Of a stretch of 64,000 bases of DNA, positions 44,876 through 54,775 are shown piece after piece. Source of the stretch: Rhodoferax sp. AJA081-3. GTDB taxonomy: Bacteria; Pseudomonadota; Gammaproteobacteria; Burkholderiales; Burkholderiaceae_C. The notes beneath the pieces were generated by a model that was not told where the DNA came from, did no database searches, and was given only the letters and a program-made list of their open reading frames with translations. The DNA is taken from the NCBI RefSeq assembly GCF_017798165.1, contig NZ_CP059068.1, forward strand, positions 434,001 to 498,000, in the 5' to 3' direction. Numbering within the stretch: the first letter of the stretch is position 1; every line of letters starts with the position of its first letter. A program made the position numbers and the translations under genes.

Positions 44876-45931
44876 ATGCGCAAACTTCTGATCACCAGCC
44901 TACTGGCCCTTGCGGGCGGTGTGGCCCTGGCGCAAGGGTCTACGCTAAAGGTGGATGTCTGGGACCCGCCCTTTAACAAGGAGCGCAAACACCGTGCGGA
45001 AAACTATTCAACGCTGGACAAGGCCAGCAAACCCTGGCACCTCTGCGTGGCCATACCGCACCTGAAAGACGCCTACTGGATGGCCGTCAACTTTGGCCTG
45101 GTAGAACATGCCAAACAATTGGGTGTGGAATTAAGTATCCATGCCGCGGGTGGTTACGAGAAGCTGGACGAGCAGCGCAAACAGGTCGAACAATGCATGG
45201 CAGACAAGGCCGATGCCCTGATCCTGGGCGCTATCAAAAGCGACGGTCTGAACGACCTGATCGACCAATTCAGTGCACAGGGCAAACCGGTGGTGGACCT
45301 GATCAACGGCATACATTCCCCCAAGCTGACCGCCCGCACCGCGGCGGACTTTTATGAGATGGGCAAGGCGGCTGGCGACTACGCCGTGCAAAAACTTGGC
45401 GGCGGCAAACCCCTGAAAGTGGGCTGGTTTCCGGGCCCCAAGGGTGCGGGCTGGGCCGAGGCCGGGGACCAGGGCTTTCGCAGTGCCCTGGCCGGCAAAC
45501 CCATGACCATTGTGGACACCGCATGGGGTGATACCGGCCTGGCCGCACAGGGCAAGCTGCTCTCAAACATGCTGGACGCCCACCCGGACATCAAAATCAT
45601 TGCCGGCACCGCCGTCACGGCCGAGGCCGCCGTGCAGGAGTTGCGGCGGCGCAAACTGAGCGACAGTGTCCAGGTAATTGCCTATTACTTTGCACCGGCG
45701 GTGCACCGTGGCATCCAGCGCAAAGTGATAGCCGCCGCACCCAGCGACGTGCCCGGCCTGCAGGCCCGCCTGGCGGTAGACGTTGCGGTGCGCGCCCTGG
45801 AGAAGAAGCCACACCCCAAACACCTGAGTGCCGCTATACAGCTGGTTGACGCGGCCAATGTGAACAAGCTGGACCTGTCCGGCAGCCTGGCGCCCGAGGG
45901 ATTCCGTGCCATCTTCAGTGTCAACCGCTAA
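44876..45931 (+). CDS. torT: TorT-like periplasmic binding protein
   Basis: The 351-residue protein has a signal peptide (MRKLLITSLLALAGGVALAQ) and the type-I periplasmic-binding fold (KPWHLCVAIPHLKDAYWMAVNFGLVEHAKQLGVEL...KADALILGAIKSDGLNDLI...PVVDLINGI) as in TorT, the TMAO-sensing protein that works with the kinase TorS. No TorS, TorR or TMAO reductase genes lie in the window. It sits between the giant kinase and a kinase-less sensor, with AGGAGAGAAG overlapping the kinase stop codon as its ribosome site. The four-helix periplasmic domain of the upstream kinase is a fair candidate partner. The ligand is unproven. Confidence 0.85.
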   Translation: MRKLLITSLLALAGGVALAQGSTLKVDVWDPPFNKERKHRAENYSTLDKASKPWHLCVAIPHLKDAYWMAVNFGLVEHAKQLGVELSIHAAGGYEKLDEQRKQVEQCMADKADALILGAIKSDGLNDLIDQFSAQGKPVVDLINGIHSPKLTARTAADFYEMGKAAGDYAVQKLGGGKPLKVGWFPGPKGAGWAEAGDQGFRSALAGKPMTIVDTAWGDTGLAAQGKLLSNMLDAHPDIKIIAGTAVTAEAAVQELRRRKLSDSVQVIAYYFAPAVHRGIQRKVIAAAPSDVPGLQARLAVDVAVRALEKKPHPKHLSAAIQLVDAANVNKLDLSGSLAPEGFRAIFSVNR

Positions 45932-45937
45932 GCACCC

Positions 45938-48703
45938 ATGAAACGATTTCTCAGCCAGGCCCATCCACTGCTGGTACTGGTGGTGGGTCTGCTGTTTTCT
46001 GCACTGCTGACCCAGGTGCTGCACACCAGTGCAACCCAGGTCTGGGAAAAGCGCGCCGACCAAGAGGCAACCCGGCGCTCCATGAACCTGCTCGGGTGGA
46101 TCGAAGAGAGTTATGCCACCCTGTCGGGCTTGGTGGCCTTGCTGGAAAACTCCCAAGATGTCGATGCCGGTGAGTTCCTCAACGCGGTGGATGGCCTGGA
46201 AGCCAGGACCAAGGTCAATTTCATGCCCGCCAAGGCGATGCTGGTGTCCACATCCGAAGGCTGGGACACCCGGTATTCTTCCGCTACGCCCGATTCTGAC
46301 ACCGCCTTCCCCAAAACCACGGAGCCTCCCAGCACCCTGCTGCGCCACTCCCTGGCAAGCGCGCAGAACACTCCCAACGAGTGGTTTCTGTCGGCCCCCT
46401 TTGTGGCCACGGACGGCAGGCAATTTGTCTACATCATGCTGGTGCCTGCCACCAAGACCGATGTCGCTTTGGTAGGGGTCCTGGACCTGCAGCGCATGGC
46501 GGAGAACCAGTTGGATACGGAGGGCGTCACCGGCTTGGTTCTCAAACTCAAGGCCCAAGACGATCCGGTCGAGCGTGTGCTTGCGGTGCGCAAAAGCGAT
46601 GCCCGTGTGCACCACCGCAGCAGCACCCTGACGCAAACGGCACGGGCCAACCTTGAGCTGGTCTGGGAAATGTCAGCGTCGTTCGAGGGTGGCATCAACC
46701 GGCACCTGGCCCTGGGTGTGGGAGGCGCCTGTGCACTGAGCAGTCTGTTGCTGGCCCTTTTTGCATGGGGCCTGCGCCAGCAGGGCCAGCGCATACAGCA
46801 ACGGGTACGGGAAGCAACCCGGGAGCTGGCCACCGCGCTGCAAAAGGCCGAAGCCGAAGCACAGGCCAAGGCCAGCATTACGGCGGTGCTGCTCCAGTTG
46901 CAGCAGGTTGGTAGCCTGGGTGCGTTGTCCGACACCGTTTTCCAGGGGCTGGCGCCCTTGCTGGCACTGGGGCAGGCCAGCCTGTACCGGGCCGATGGCC
47001 CCTCTGCAACGCTGGTACTGTGCGGCGCGTATGCCGGGACCGCGCAACTGTCGCCACCCCCCACTATTGCCTTCGGCCAGGGACTGGTAGGCCAGTGTGC
47101 GGTGGAGCAAGGTGTGGTGGTGCTGGATACGCCGCCCGCGGACTATCTCCATGTCCGCTCCGGGCTGGGGGAGGCGTTGCCGGCTGCCATCGTGCTGCTG
47201 CCGATTGTGGGCAGTGGCACCCTGCTGGGCGTCATGGAGCTGGCCTGCCTGAAGCCGTTTACAGAGCGCGAGCAACAGTTCCTGGACCATTTGTTGCCCA
47301 TGGTCTCCATGTCCATGGAAATCATTGCGCGCAACGAACACACCCAATGCCTGTTGCATTCCAGTCAGGAACAGGCGGCGGCACTGGAGACCCAGCGCAA
47401 AGAAATTGCCCAGTTGCTGTTGGAGCAAGAGAGCATCTTCCAGAACGCCCCCCACGGTATCGTCTACACCGCCGACGGCACCATGCTGCGGGCCAACAAG
47501 CGGTTTGCCGAGTATTTTGAAACCACGGTGGAAGAGCTGGTGGGGCAGCATTCCGAAAGCATTTATGCATCCCCGGAAGATTTCCAGAATTTTGTAGCGC
47601 TGGTGGGGCCATCCCTGGCGGCCGGCAAGGACGTGCACCTGGAGTGGGAGTGTTTCAGCAAAAAGGGGAGACGTTTTTTTGCCATGGTGTCTGGCCAGGG
47701 CATTGCGCTCAGCGGGCATTCCACCGCGACCGTGTGGATGTTTGAGGACATCAGTGACCGCAAACATGCCGAACAAGAGTTGCAAAAGGCCCGCGACGCC
47801 GTTTTGGAGGAGCGGGAGCGGCTGCGCAGCATCTTGGAGACCTCTCCCATCGGGGTAGGCATCACAACAGGTGGCATCCTGCGCATGGGCAATCCGGCAT
47901 TGCTCGCGATGCTCGATGTTGCGCCGGGCAAGCCCATGACTGGTATCTATGTCAACCCGGACGCCCGTGCCCAGCTGATGGCGCAACTCCAGCAGCAGGG
48001 ATTCATTCGCGACTGTGAGCAGCAGTTGTACAACCCCGCACGTGAGCCGCGCAGTATTCTGACCACCTACATGCAGACCACCTACCAGGGCGAGCCCGGT
48101 ATCCTGGGGTGGTCGCTGGATATTACCGAGCGCAAAGCGGCCGAAGAAAAGCTGCGTATGGCCAGCTTCCTGAGTGACCAGGCGCTGGATCTGACCAAGT
48201 CCGGGCACTGGCATATCCCACTCAACACCGGTGACCCGTTCTACAACTCCTCCGAGCGTGCCGCCGCCATCTTCGGCGACCCGCCGCAGGCGGACTGGCG
48301 TTACCACCTGATGAACCACTGGTTCGCCAATGTAGAAGCGGGCGACAAGGATGCGGCTGCCCGCACCTTTGAAAACTTCAACGCCGCATTGGCTGGCACG
48401 GTGCCACGCTACGACACTGTGTACGCCTACAAACGGCCGGTGGATGGAAATATCATTTGGGTTCACGCCATGGGCCATGTGGTGCGCGATGCGGCAGGAA
48501 AACCCACCGACATGTATGGCGTGACGGTGGATGTCACGGCGACCAAACTGGCCGAAGCCGAACTGCAGGAACGCATGGACGAGCTGGAGCGCTTTCAAGC
48601 CCTGACCATCGACCGGGAGGAGCGCATGATTGCGCTCAAGGTCGAAATCAACACGCTGTTGCAGGGTGCTGGACTGCCTGCCAAATACAAGATTGTCGAG
48701 TAG
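45938..48703 (+). CDS. Membrane GAF-PAS sensor protein without a kinase domain
   Basis: The 921-residue protein starts 6 bp after torT. It has a helix at about 8-30, a periplasmic sensory region of ~230 residues (CHASE-like in layout, not certain), and a helix at about 262-284. A coiled coil, a GAF domain (about 310-460; [25 protein letters not shown]) and three PAS/PAC segments (about 495-900) follow. It ends in a coiled tail [18 protein letters not shown] with no transmitter. Three PAS units without output imply it signals through another protein. The next gene, 5 bp downstream, encodes a kinase without membrane or PAS domains, an obvious partner. Confidence 0.88.
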   Translation: MKRFLSQAHPLLVLVVGLLFSALLTQVLHTSATQVWEKRADQEATRRSMNLLGWIEESYATLSGLVALLENSQDVDAGEFLNAVDGLEARTKVNFMPAKAMLVSTSEGWDTRYSSATPDSDTAFPKTTEPPSTLLRHSLASAQNTPNEWFLSAPFVATDGRQFVYIMLVPATKTDVALVGVLDLQRMAENQLDTEGVTGLVLKLKAQDDPVERVLAVRKSDARVHHRSSTLTQTARANLELVWEMSASFEGGINRHLALGVGGACALSSLLLALFAWGLRQQGQRIQQRVREATRELATALQKAEAEAQAKASITAVLLQLQQVGSLGALSDTVFQGLAPLLALGQASLYRADGPSATLVLCGAYAGTAQLSPPPTIAFGQGLVGQCAVEQGVVVLDTPPADYLHVRSGLGEALPAAIVLLPIVGSGTLLGVMELACLKPFTEREQQFLDHLLPMVSMSMEIIARNEHTQCLLHSSQEQAAALETQRKEIAQLLLEQESIFQNAPHGIVYTADGTMLRANKRFAEYFETTVEELVGQHSESIYASPEDFQNFVALVGPSLAAGKDVHLEWECFSKKGRRFFAMVSGQGIALSGHSTATVWMFEDISDRKHAEQELQKARDAVLEERERLRSILETSPIGVGITTGGILRMGNPALLAMLDVAPGKPMTGIYVNPDARAQLMAQLQQQGFIRDCEQQLYNPAREPRSILTTYMQTTYQGEPGILGWSLDITERKAAEEKLRMASFLSDQALDLTKSGHWHIPLNTGDPFYNSSERAAAIFGDPPQADWRYHLMNHWFANVEAGDKDAAARTFENFNAALAGTVPRYDTVYAYKRPVDGNIIWVHAMGHVVRDAAGKPTDMYGVTVDVTATKLAEAELQERMDELERFQALTIDREERMIALKVEINTLLQGAGLPAKYKIVE

Positions 48704-48708
48704 CCACC

Positions 48709-51700
48709 ATGACCCACAATCAAGTTGCCGCTACTGGTCCCGAAGCGTCCTCTGCGCTGGCGCTGAACGAGCGCGCGTGGAACATGCACCCTATCGACCC
48801 CCGCCAAGCGCATGAAATCGCGGTGGAAGCCTTGGCGATGGCCGATGCGCAAGGCGATGCAAAAGCTCAAATATTGGCCCGGGTCACCTTTGACTGCTGC
48901 AACTCCCGGATGGGCAAGCAGGAAAGCGCGCTGGACGGGCGCAGGGCAACCCAAGCGCGTGCGCAAAAGCTGGGTGACAGCCTTGCCATGTACCGGGCTA
49001 CTTACTCGATCGGGCAATGGTTCAGCTATGCGCACCACTACGGTGAGGTGATTTCAGAGCTGCAGGCTTGCCTGGCGCAAATCCACCAGTTTGATCTACT
49101 GGACCAGTTTCTGGTGTTCGGAGCATTTGCCATGAATGCCTCCCGGCAGAGCAAGTTTGACGAAGCGGTGTCGTTTTACTACAAGGCGCTGACCGCGGCC
49201 CGTGGGTTGCATTCACCCCTATTGCTTGCACGAATTTTGCACAACATTGGTTCGGTGCAACACAAGATTGGCAATTACGACGAGGCCATCACCGTGCTGA
49301 CGCAGGCGGATGAAATCGATCAGCAACTTCCCTTTTCTCAAGGTGTTCTGGCCGGGCGTCTTAATCTTGTGGATTCGCATCTGGCCATTGGAAACTTCAA
49401 GACCGCGCTCAGTCTGGTCGAACCGTATATCGATTTCCAGGATCGGCATGTCACCATCACGCCCCAATTTGCCATCAGTTTCAGATGCGTCACGGCGGTG
49501 GCTTACGCCGAGAACGGGGACTGGAGTTCTGCGCGGCGCATGATAGGTCTTGCCGCCGAGCTCTTGGCGAAAGCAGCGGATATCGAGCGCAACTGTTATA
49601 TGGAGTTTTATAACGCTGCCAGCAAGGTAGAACTTGGAGCGGGCAATCCGGCAGCAGCTCTGCACTACCTTCAGCTGGCCGAGCCCTATCTGGATGAGGA
49701 TGGCCAGCGCGATCAGGCACTCGCTTTTTACCGAGAGCGCGCACTGGTGTTTGCTGCGCTAAAGCGGTGGCAGGACGCCTACCAGGACAATGTCCACTAC
49801 CAATCACTGCACAAAGAAACGCAGGGCAACGCGGCGCGCGCACGCGCCAGTGTGCTCCAGGTACAAGATGCGCTGCAACGCAACCACGGGCTTGTCGAGG
49901 ACCTGGAAGGCATGGTCAAGAAGTCGGAGAAAACGCGCAAGGCCATGCTCAACATCCTGGAAGACCTGGACGAAGCGCGGCAAAAGGCCGACAGTGCCAC
50001 CCAGGCCAAGAGCGACTTCCTGGCCAACATGAGCCACGAAATCCGTACCCCCATGAACGCCATCATCGGCATGAGCCACCTGGCCCTGCAGACCAACCTG
50101 GACAAGAAACAGCGCAACTACATCGAAAAGGTCCACCGCTCGGGCGAGAACCTCTTGGGCATCATCAACGACATCCTGGACTTCAGCAAAATCGAAGCCG
50201 GCAAGATGAGCATGGAGACCATAGACTTCCGCCTAGAGGACGTCATGGACAACCTGGCCAACCTGGTGGGTATGAAAGCCGAAGACAAAGGCCTGGAATT
50301 ACTCTTCAACGCTGCTCCGGACCTTCCCACCGCATTGCGCGGCGACCCCCTGCGCCTGGGCCAGATCCTCATCAACCTGGGCAACAACGCCGTCAAGTTC
50401 ACCGAGTCCGGTGAAATCGTCATCGGCATTGAAAAAGTGGCGCAAGATTCCGACGGCATAGAACTGCACTTCTGGGTCAAAGACAGCGGCATCGGCATGA
50501 CCCCCGAGCAATGCGCCAAGATGTTCCAGAGCTTCAGCCAGGCCGACGCCTCCACCACCCGCAAATACGGCGGCACCGGACTGGGCTTGGCAATCTCGAA
50601 GAACCTGGTCGAAGCCATGGGCGGGCGCATCTGGGTGGAGAGTGAGGCCGGCAAAGGCTCCAGCTTCCACTTCCACGCCCGCTTTGGTGTGCAGGCAGAA
50701 CCCATGGCCCGGCGCATGTTCACCGCCGACGAACTGCTGGGTGTGCGTGTGCTGGTGGTGGACGACAACGCCAGTGCCCGAGAAATCCTCTCCGCCATGG
50801 CGCGCAACTTCGGACTGGAAGTGGACGCAGCCTGGAATGGCGCCCAGGCCCTGCAGATGGTGGCCCAGGCTGACCAGAAAGCCTTGCCCTACGACCTGGT
50901 GCTGATGGACTGGAAGATGCCCGCCATGGACGGTGTGGAGACGGTGCGCCAGCTGCGCGAAGAACACCTCATCCATGTGCCCACCATCATCATGGTCACG
51001 GCCTATGGCCGTGAAGAAGCCCTGGGCAGTGCCCAACAGCGCGGTGTGCGCCTGGACACCGTGCTGACCAAACCCGTAACCGCCTCGACCCTGCTGGAAG
51101 CCATAGGCGAGACCCTGGGCAAGGGCCTGGTGGTGGAGACCCGTTCCAGCGAAAAGGCGGTCACCCACCACGAAGCCATGGCCCAACTGGCCGGAGCCCG
51201 GGTGCTGCTGGTCGAAGACAACGAGATGAACCAGGAACTGGCGCTGGAGCTGCTGGCCAATGCAGGTGTCGAGGTGGTGCTGGCCAACCATGGCCAGGAG
51301 GCGCTGGACATACTGGCCAAGGACAGCAAATTCGATGGTGTGCTGATGGACTGCCAGATGCCGGTGATGGATGGTTACGAAGCCACGCGAGCGATCCGCC
51401 AGAACCCCCAATTCAAAGATCTGCCCATTCTTGCGATGACGGCCAATGCGATGGCTGGGGACCGTGAGAAGGTGCTGGAGGCCGGCATGTGGGACCACAT
51501 TGCCAAGCCGCTGAATGTGGGGGAGATGTTTGCCACCATTGCCAAGTGGATCAAACCGCAGAAGAAAGACGCTCCTGAATCGATAGCGAATGAATCAGCA
51601 AATACGGGGGCTACAGGCCAAAAAGGCTTGAAGGCATCTGCTGCAAAAACCAGTACACCTTTTGCCAACCTGGTGGGTATCGACGTCGCCGCAGGGCTGG

Positions 51701-52263
51701 CCACCACCATGGACAACCCCAAGCTCTACACCCGGCTGCTGATCAAGTTTCGCGACAGCCAGGGCAATTTTGCCACCCTGTTTGCGGCTGCCCGCAGCGA
51801 CGCAGACCCCACTGCAGCAGCCCGCGCCGCCCACACCCTCAAGGGCACAGCGGGCAATATTGGCGCCAAGAGTGTTCAGGCGGCAGCCGCGGACCTGGAG
51901 CATGCCCTGATGGCCAACGCCGCGCCCGCAGACATTGAACCCTTGTTGGCCCATACCCTTCAGCAGCTGGCGCCCGTCATCGCGGGCTTGCGGACGCTGG
52001 ATGCAGCGCCGACCGCCACCGCCGCACAGGTGGCTGCACCCCTGGCGACCGCCGCGGTGGACACACCGCAAGTCCTGGCGGCCAAACAGCGCCTGGCGCA
52101 GCTGCTCAAAAACAGCGATGCCGATGCGGCCGATGCCGTGGATGCGTTAGCCGAGATGGTGCAGGGCACAGCGCTGGCAGCCACGCTGCAGCGGGTGGCC
52201 AAAGCCGTGGCTGAATTTGATTTCGACGCAGCCCTGGCTGCACTGCAAACCGGAGAGACCTAA
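48709..52263 (+). CDS. Cytoplasmic TPR hybrid histidine kinase with two receivers and Hpt
   Basis: The 1184-residue protein from ATG 48709 has no membrane helix. Its N-terminal ~390 residues are TPR-like helices, followed by a coiled coil and HisKA with His443. An HATPase (about 495-670), receivers with Asp734 and Asp881, an Hpt domain with His1042 ([15 protein letters not shown]) and a C-terminal module ([16 protein letters not shown]...[10 protein letters not shown]) complete it. The HK-REC-REC part is a near copy of that in the kinase at 39988, and the tail modules match too, but only this protein keeps the Hpt. TPRs likely dock the kinase-less sensors. Confidence 0.93.
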   Translation: MTHNQVAATGPEASSALALNERAWNMHPIDPRQAHEIAVEALAMADAQGDAKAQILARVTFDCCNSRMGKQESALDGRRATQARAQKLGDSLAMYRATYSIGQWFSYAHHYGEVISELQACLAQIHQFDLLDQFLVFGAFAMNASRQSKFDEAVSFYYKALTAARGLHSPLLLARILHNIGSVQHKIGNYDEAITVLTQADEIDQQLPFSQGVLAGRLNLVDSHLAIGNFKTALSLVEPYIDFQDRHVTITPQFAISFRCVTAVAYAENGDWSSARRMIGLAAELLAKAADIERNCYMEFYNAASKVELGAGNPAAALHYLQLAEPYLDEDGQRDQALAFYRERALVFAALKRWQDAYQDNVHYQSLHKETQGNAARARASVLQVQDALQRNHGLVEDLEGMVKKSEKTRKAMLNILEDLDEARQKADSATQAKSDFLANMSHEIRTPMNAIIGMSHLALQTNLDKKQRNYIEKVHRSGENLLGIINDILDFSKIEAGKMSMETIDFRLEDVMDNLANLVGMKAEDKGLELLFNAAPDLPTALRGDPLRLGQILINLGNNAVKFTESGEIVIGIEKVAQDSDGIELHFWVKDSGIGMTPEQCAKMFQSFSQADASTTRKYGGTGLGLAISKNLVEAMGGRIWVESEAGKGSSFHFHARFGVQAEPMARRMFTADELLGVRVLVVDDNASAREILSAMARNFGLEVDAAWNGAQALQMVAQADQKALPYDLVLMDWKMPAMDGVETVRQLREEHLIHVPTIIMVTAYGREEALGSAQQRGVRLDTVLTKPVTASTLLEAIGETLGKGLVVETRSSEKAVTHHEAMAQLAGARVLLVEDNEMNQELALELLANAGVEVVLANHGQEALDILAKDSKFDGVLMDCQMPVMDGYEATRAIRQNPQFKDLPILAMTANAMAGDREKVLEAGMWDHIAKPLNVGEMFATIAKWIKPQKKDAPESIANESANTGATGQKGLKASAAKTSTPFANLVGIDVAAGLATTMDNPKLYTRLLIKFRDSQGNFATLFAAARSDADPTAAARAAHTLKGTAGNIGAKSVQAAAADLEHALMANAAPADIEPLLAHTLQQLAPVIAGLRTLDAAPTATAAQVAAPLATAAVDTPQVLAAKQRLAQLLKNSDADAADAVDALAEMVQGTALAATLQRVAKAVAEFDFDAALAALQTGET
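51573..51625 (+). repeat. Dispersed ~60-bp repeat, copy 7 (inside TPR kinase gene)
   Basis: It contains AATCGATAGCGAATGAATCA, then AATACGGGGGCTACAGGCCA. It sits at the position equivalent to copy 6 of the paralogous kinase, encoding [15 protein letters not shown]. Confidence 0.88.
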
Positions 52264-52265
52264 CC

Positions 52266-53903
52266 ATGGCCGCCATCTACAACCAACCCCACGTCCCCAC
52301 ACTCGACAAGGCCCTGTCTTTCCTGGTGGTCGACGACTTCGAGGCCATGCGCCGCGTCACCGTCAACCAGTTGCGCCAGCTGGGCGCCGAGAAAATCGTC
52401 ACCGCCAAGGACGGCAAAGAGGCCCTGCGGGTGCTGCGCAGCCAGGCCATCAATGTGGTCCTGTCCGACTGGAACATGCCGGTGATGTCGGGCCTGGAGC
52501 TGCTCAAGGCCATCCGCGAAGACCCCAAGCTGTATGCGCTGCCCTTCATCATGATTACGGCCGAGGCCGAGCGCCCCCGCATCGAAGAGGCCATCGCCTG
52601 TGGTGTGACCTCCATGATCCTCAAACCCTATTCACCGGGCCAGTTGATGATGCGGGTCGAGAAAGCATTGGCCTGGAAGCCGCGCAGCAGCCCGACCACG
52701 GCTGCTACCGCCGCGGCGGCATCGGCGCGCGCTGTGCCGGCATCGGCAAACGCGGCGGCTCAGGCACCGAAGGAAGCGGTTCGCCCCACGGTGCTGGTGG
52801 TGGACGACACTCCCGACAACCTTATGCTGCTGTCCAACCTGCTGAAGGACGAGTACCGCGTGCGCCTGGCCCAGAACGGCGCCAAGGCGCTGGAGATCTG
52901 CACATCCGACGACCCGCCGGACCTGGTGCTGCTGGACGTCATGATGCCCGGCATGGACGGTTTCGAGGTCGCCAAACAAATGCGCGAACACCCCGTCTCC
53001 GAGGCCACACCGGTGATCTTTGTGACGGCCATGACCTCCAGCGACGCCCGCCTAAAAGGCCTGGACCTGGGCGCCGTGGACTTCATCACCAAGCCCATCG
53101 ACCCCGAGGCGCTCAAACACCGAGTGCGCAACTTCATGCGGTATGTGCAGATGCGCAAGGACCTGCAGTCCGAATACGACAACATGGTCGAGATGGCGCA
53201 GCTCAAGGACGACGTTGCCCACATCACCCGTCACGACATGAAAGGCCCGCTGGCCGGCGTGCTGGGCCTGCTGCAGGCGCTGATAGATGACGACTCGGTG
53301 GGCCGCCGCCAACTGGAGCAGCTCAAGTTGGTGGAAGAGACCGCGCTGCAGGTGCTCAACATGATCAACCTGTCGGCCGAATTGTTCAAGATCGAGACCG
53401 GGCGCTTTGAACTCAAGGCCGTGCCGGTCAAGGTGGCCGACATCCTGCGGCGCATTGCCGAAATCAACCGCACCACCTATTCCGGCAAGGACCTGACCAT
53501 CTCGGTCGACGCCGATGTGCCGGTGGGTGAGGAGATGCCCCAGTCACTGGGTGATGCCATGCTGTGTTATTCGCTGTTCCAGAACCTGCTAAAGAATGCC
53601 TGCGAGGCAGCCCCCGATGCGACCAAGGTCTCCATCAAGCTCTACGACCAGTCGCCGCTGCGCATCGTTATCGAAAACAAGGGCGCTGTGCCCGCCGATA
53701 TGCGCCACCGTTTCTTTGACAAATACGCCACCAGTGGCAAAACGGGCGGCACCGGCCTGGGCACCTACTCGGCCAAACTGCTCACGCAGGCACAACACGG
53801 CAGCATTGAGTTGGCTGTCTCAGACGACACCAACACCACGGCCATAACTGTCATGCTGCCCAAGTTCAACGTGCCGCAGCCCAACCAAGCCCCAATCCCG
53901 TGA
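52266..53903 (+). CDS. Dual-receiver histidine kinase (CheY-like REC, REC, HK)
   Basis: The 545-residue soluble protein starts with a CheY-like receiver (Asp68 in SDWNMPVMSGLELLKAIR), an Ala-rich linker and a second receiver (Asp224 in LLDVMMPGMDG). A HisKA-like helix pair with His323 (ITRHDMKGPLAGVLG) and an HATPase (about 425-535) follow. In the ATPase the N-box is LLKNACEAAP and the G2 region GGTGLGTYSAKLL, but the usual Asp of the G1 box is replaced in IENKGAVP. It could receive phosphate from the upstream Hpt and modulate the relay. The gene begins 2 bp after the TPR kinase stop with GGAGAG as ribosome site. Confidence 0.92.
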   Translation: MAAIYNQPHVPTLDKALSFLVVDDFEAMRRVTVNQLRQLGAEKIVTAKDGKEALRVLRSQAINVVLSDWNMPVMSGLELLKAIREDPKLYALPFIMITAEAERPRIEEAIACGVTSMILKPYSPGQLMMRVEKALAWKPRSSPTTAATAAAASARAVPASANAAAQAPKEAVRPTVLVVDDTPDNLMLLSNLLKDEYRVRLAQNGAKALEICTSDDPPDLVLLDVMMPGMDGFEVAKQMREHPVSEATPVIFVTAMTSSDARLKGLDLGAVDFITKPIDPEALKHRVRNFMRYVQMRKDLQSEYDNMVEMAQLKDDVAHITRHDMKGPLAGVLGLLQALIDDDSVGRRQLEQLKLVEETALQVLNMINLSAELFKIETGRFELKAVPVKVADILRRIAEINRTTYSGKDLTISVDADVPVGEEMPQSLGDAMLCYSLFQNLLKNACEAAPDATKVSIKLYDQSPLRIVIENKGAVPADMRHRFFDKYATSGKTGGTGLGTYSAKLLTQAQHGSIELAVSDDTNTTAITVMLPKFNVPQPNQAPIP

Positions 53904-53968
53904 CGATCTACACGCCATAATGGACACCACATAACGTTGGTCCGATTGATGCGTGGAGGCTGTTTGTC

Positions 53969-54775
53969 ATGATTCTCAGTGCCTTGTTGGCGCAGCACTT
54001 TCACCTGCCCAGCATCCCCAAGGTGGTGGCGCTGCTGCTGACCGAGCTGGACCGCCCCGAGGTGGATTTGCGCAAGATCACCCAGCTCATCAGCACCGAC
54101 CCCGCGCTGACCACGCGGCTGTTGCAGTTGGCCAATTCCGATTTTTTTCAACTGCAGGGCAAGATCAGCAGTGTGTCTGAGGCGCTGGCCGTGCTGGAGC
54201 TGGCCCACGTCAAGACCATGGCACTGGCGGCTGCCGGGGCCACCTCGCCCAAGGCGGTGCCGGGCATCCAGCTGGCGCAGTTCTGGCAGTACAGCCTCAA
54301 TGTGGCCAAAATCTCGCGCGCGCTGGCCGGCCTGGTGCGGCAAAACCAGCAGGCGGCTTTTACCTGTGGCCTGATCCACGGGATTGGTGAACTGGCCATG
54401 CACCTGGCCATGCCCGACGCCATGGCCGTGCTCAACCTGGATGTGCCCCCGCTGGACCTGCGCCGCGCCCGCGCTGAGCGGCGCGAGCTGGGCTACTGCT
54501 ACGCCACGGTGGGTGCGGGTTACGCCCGTATGTGGAATTTTCCGCAGCCCATGGTGGATGCGCTGGAGCACCAGTACGCCCCGTTTGAAAACAATGTGTA
54601 CGAACCCCTGGCCGGTGTCATCCACCTTGCGTGCTGGCGCGCCCGCGCCCGCGAGGCCAACATGAACGAGCGGGCCATGGCCGTGACCTTTCCCGACTCG
54701 GTAGGTGTGGCGCTGGACCTGGACATCGACGCTGTTCTACAGCAAGACCCCTTCGACTGGGCAGCGCATACCTGA
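53969..54775 (+). CDS. HDOD-domain signalling protein
   Basis: The 268-residue protein is a stand-alone HDOD domain, a helical relative of HD phosphohydrolases without full metal ligands. Marks are FHLPSIPKVVALLLTELDRPEVDLRKITQLISTDPALTTRLLQLANS and AFTCGLIHGIGELAMHLAMP. HDOD proteins act in signalling and regulation downstream of kinases or c-di-GMP, by protein contacts. It lies 65 bp after the dual-receiver kinase with GTGGAGG upstream, and its stop overlaps the next start by one base (TGATG). A scrap of a related copy lies at 36983. Confidence 0.9.
   Translation: MILSALLAQHFHLPSIPKVVALLLTELDRPEVDLRKITQLISTDPALTTRLLQLANSDFFQLQGKISSVSEALAVLELAHVKTMALAAAGATSPKAVPGIQLAQFWQYSLNVAKISRALAGLVRQNQQAAFTCGLIHGIGELAMHLAMPDAMAVLNLDVPPLDLRRARAERRELGYCYATVGAGYARMWNFPQPMVDALEHQYAPFENNVYEPLAGVIHLACWRARAREANMNERAMAVTFPDSVGVALDLDIDAVLQQDPFDWAAHT

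Noticed and set aside
48457..48708. Upstream in-frame extension of the TPR kinase
   Set aside because: It would overlap the end of the GAF-PAS sensor gene by about 245 bp in another frame; ATG 48709, 5 bp after that stop, is the natural start.
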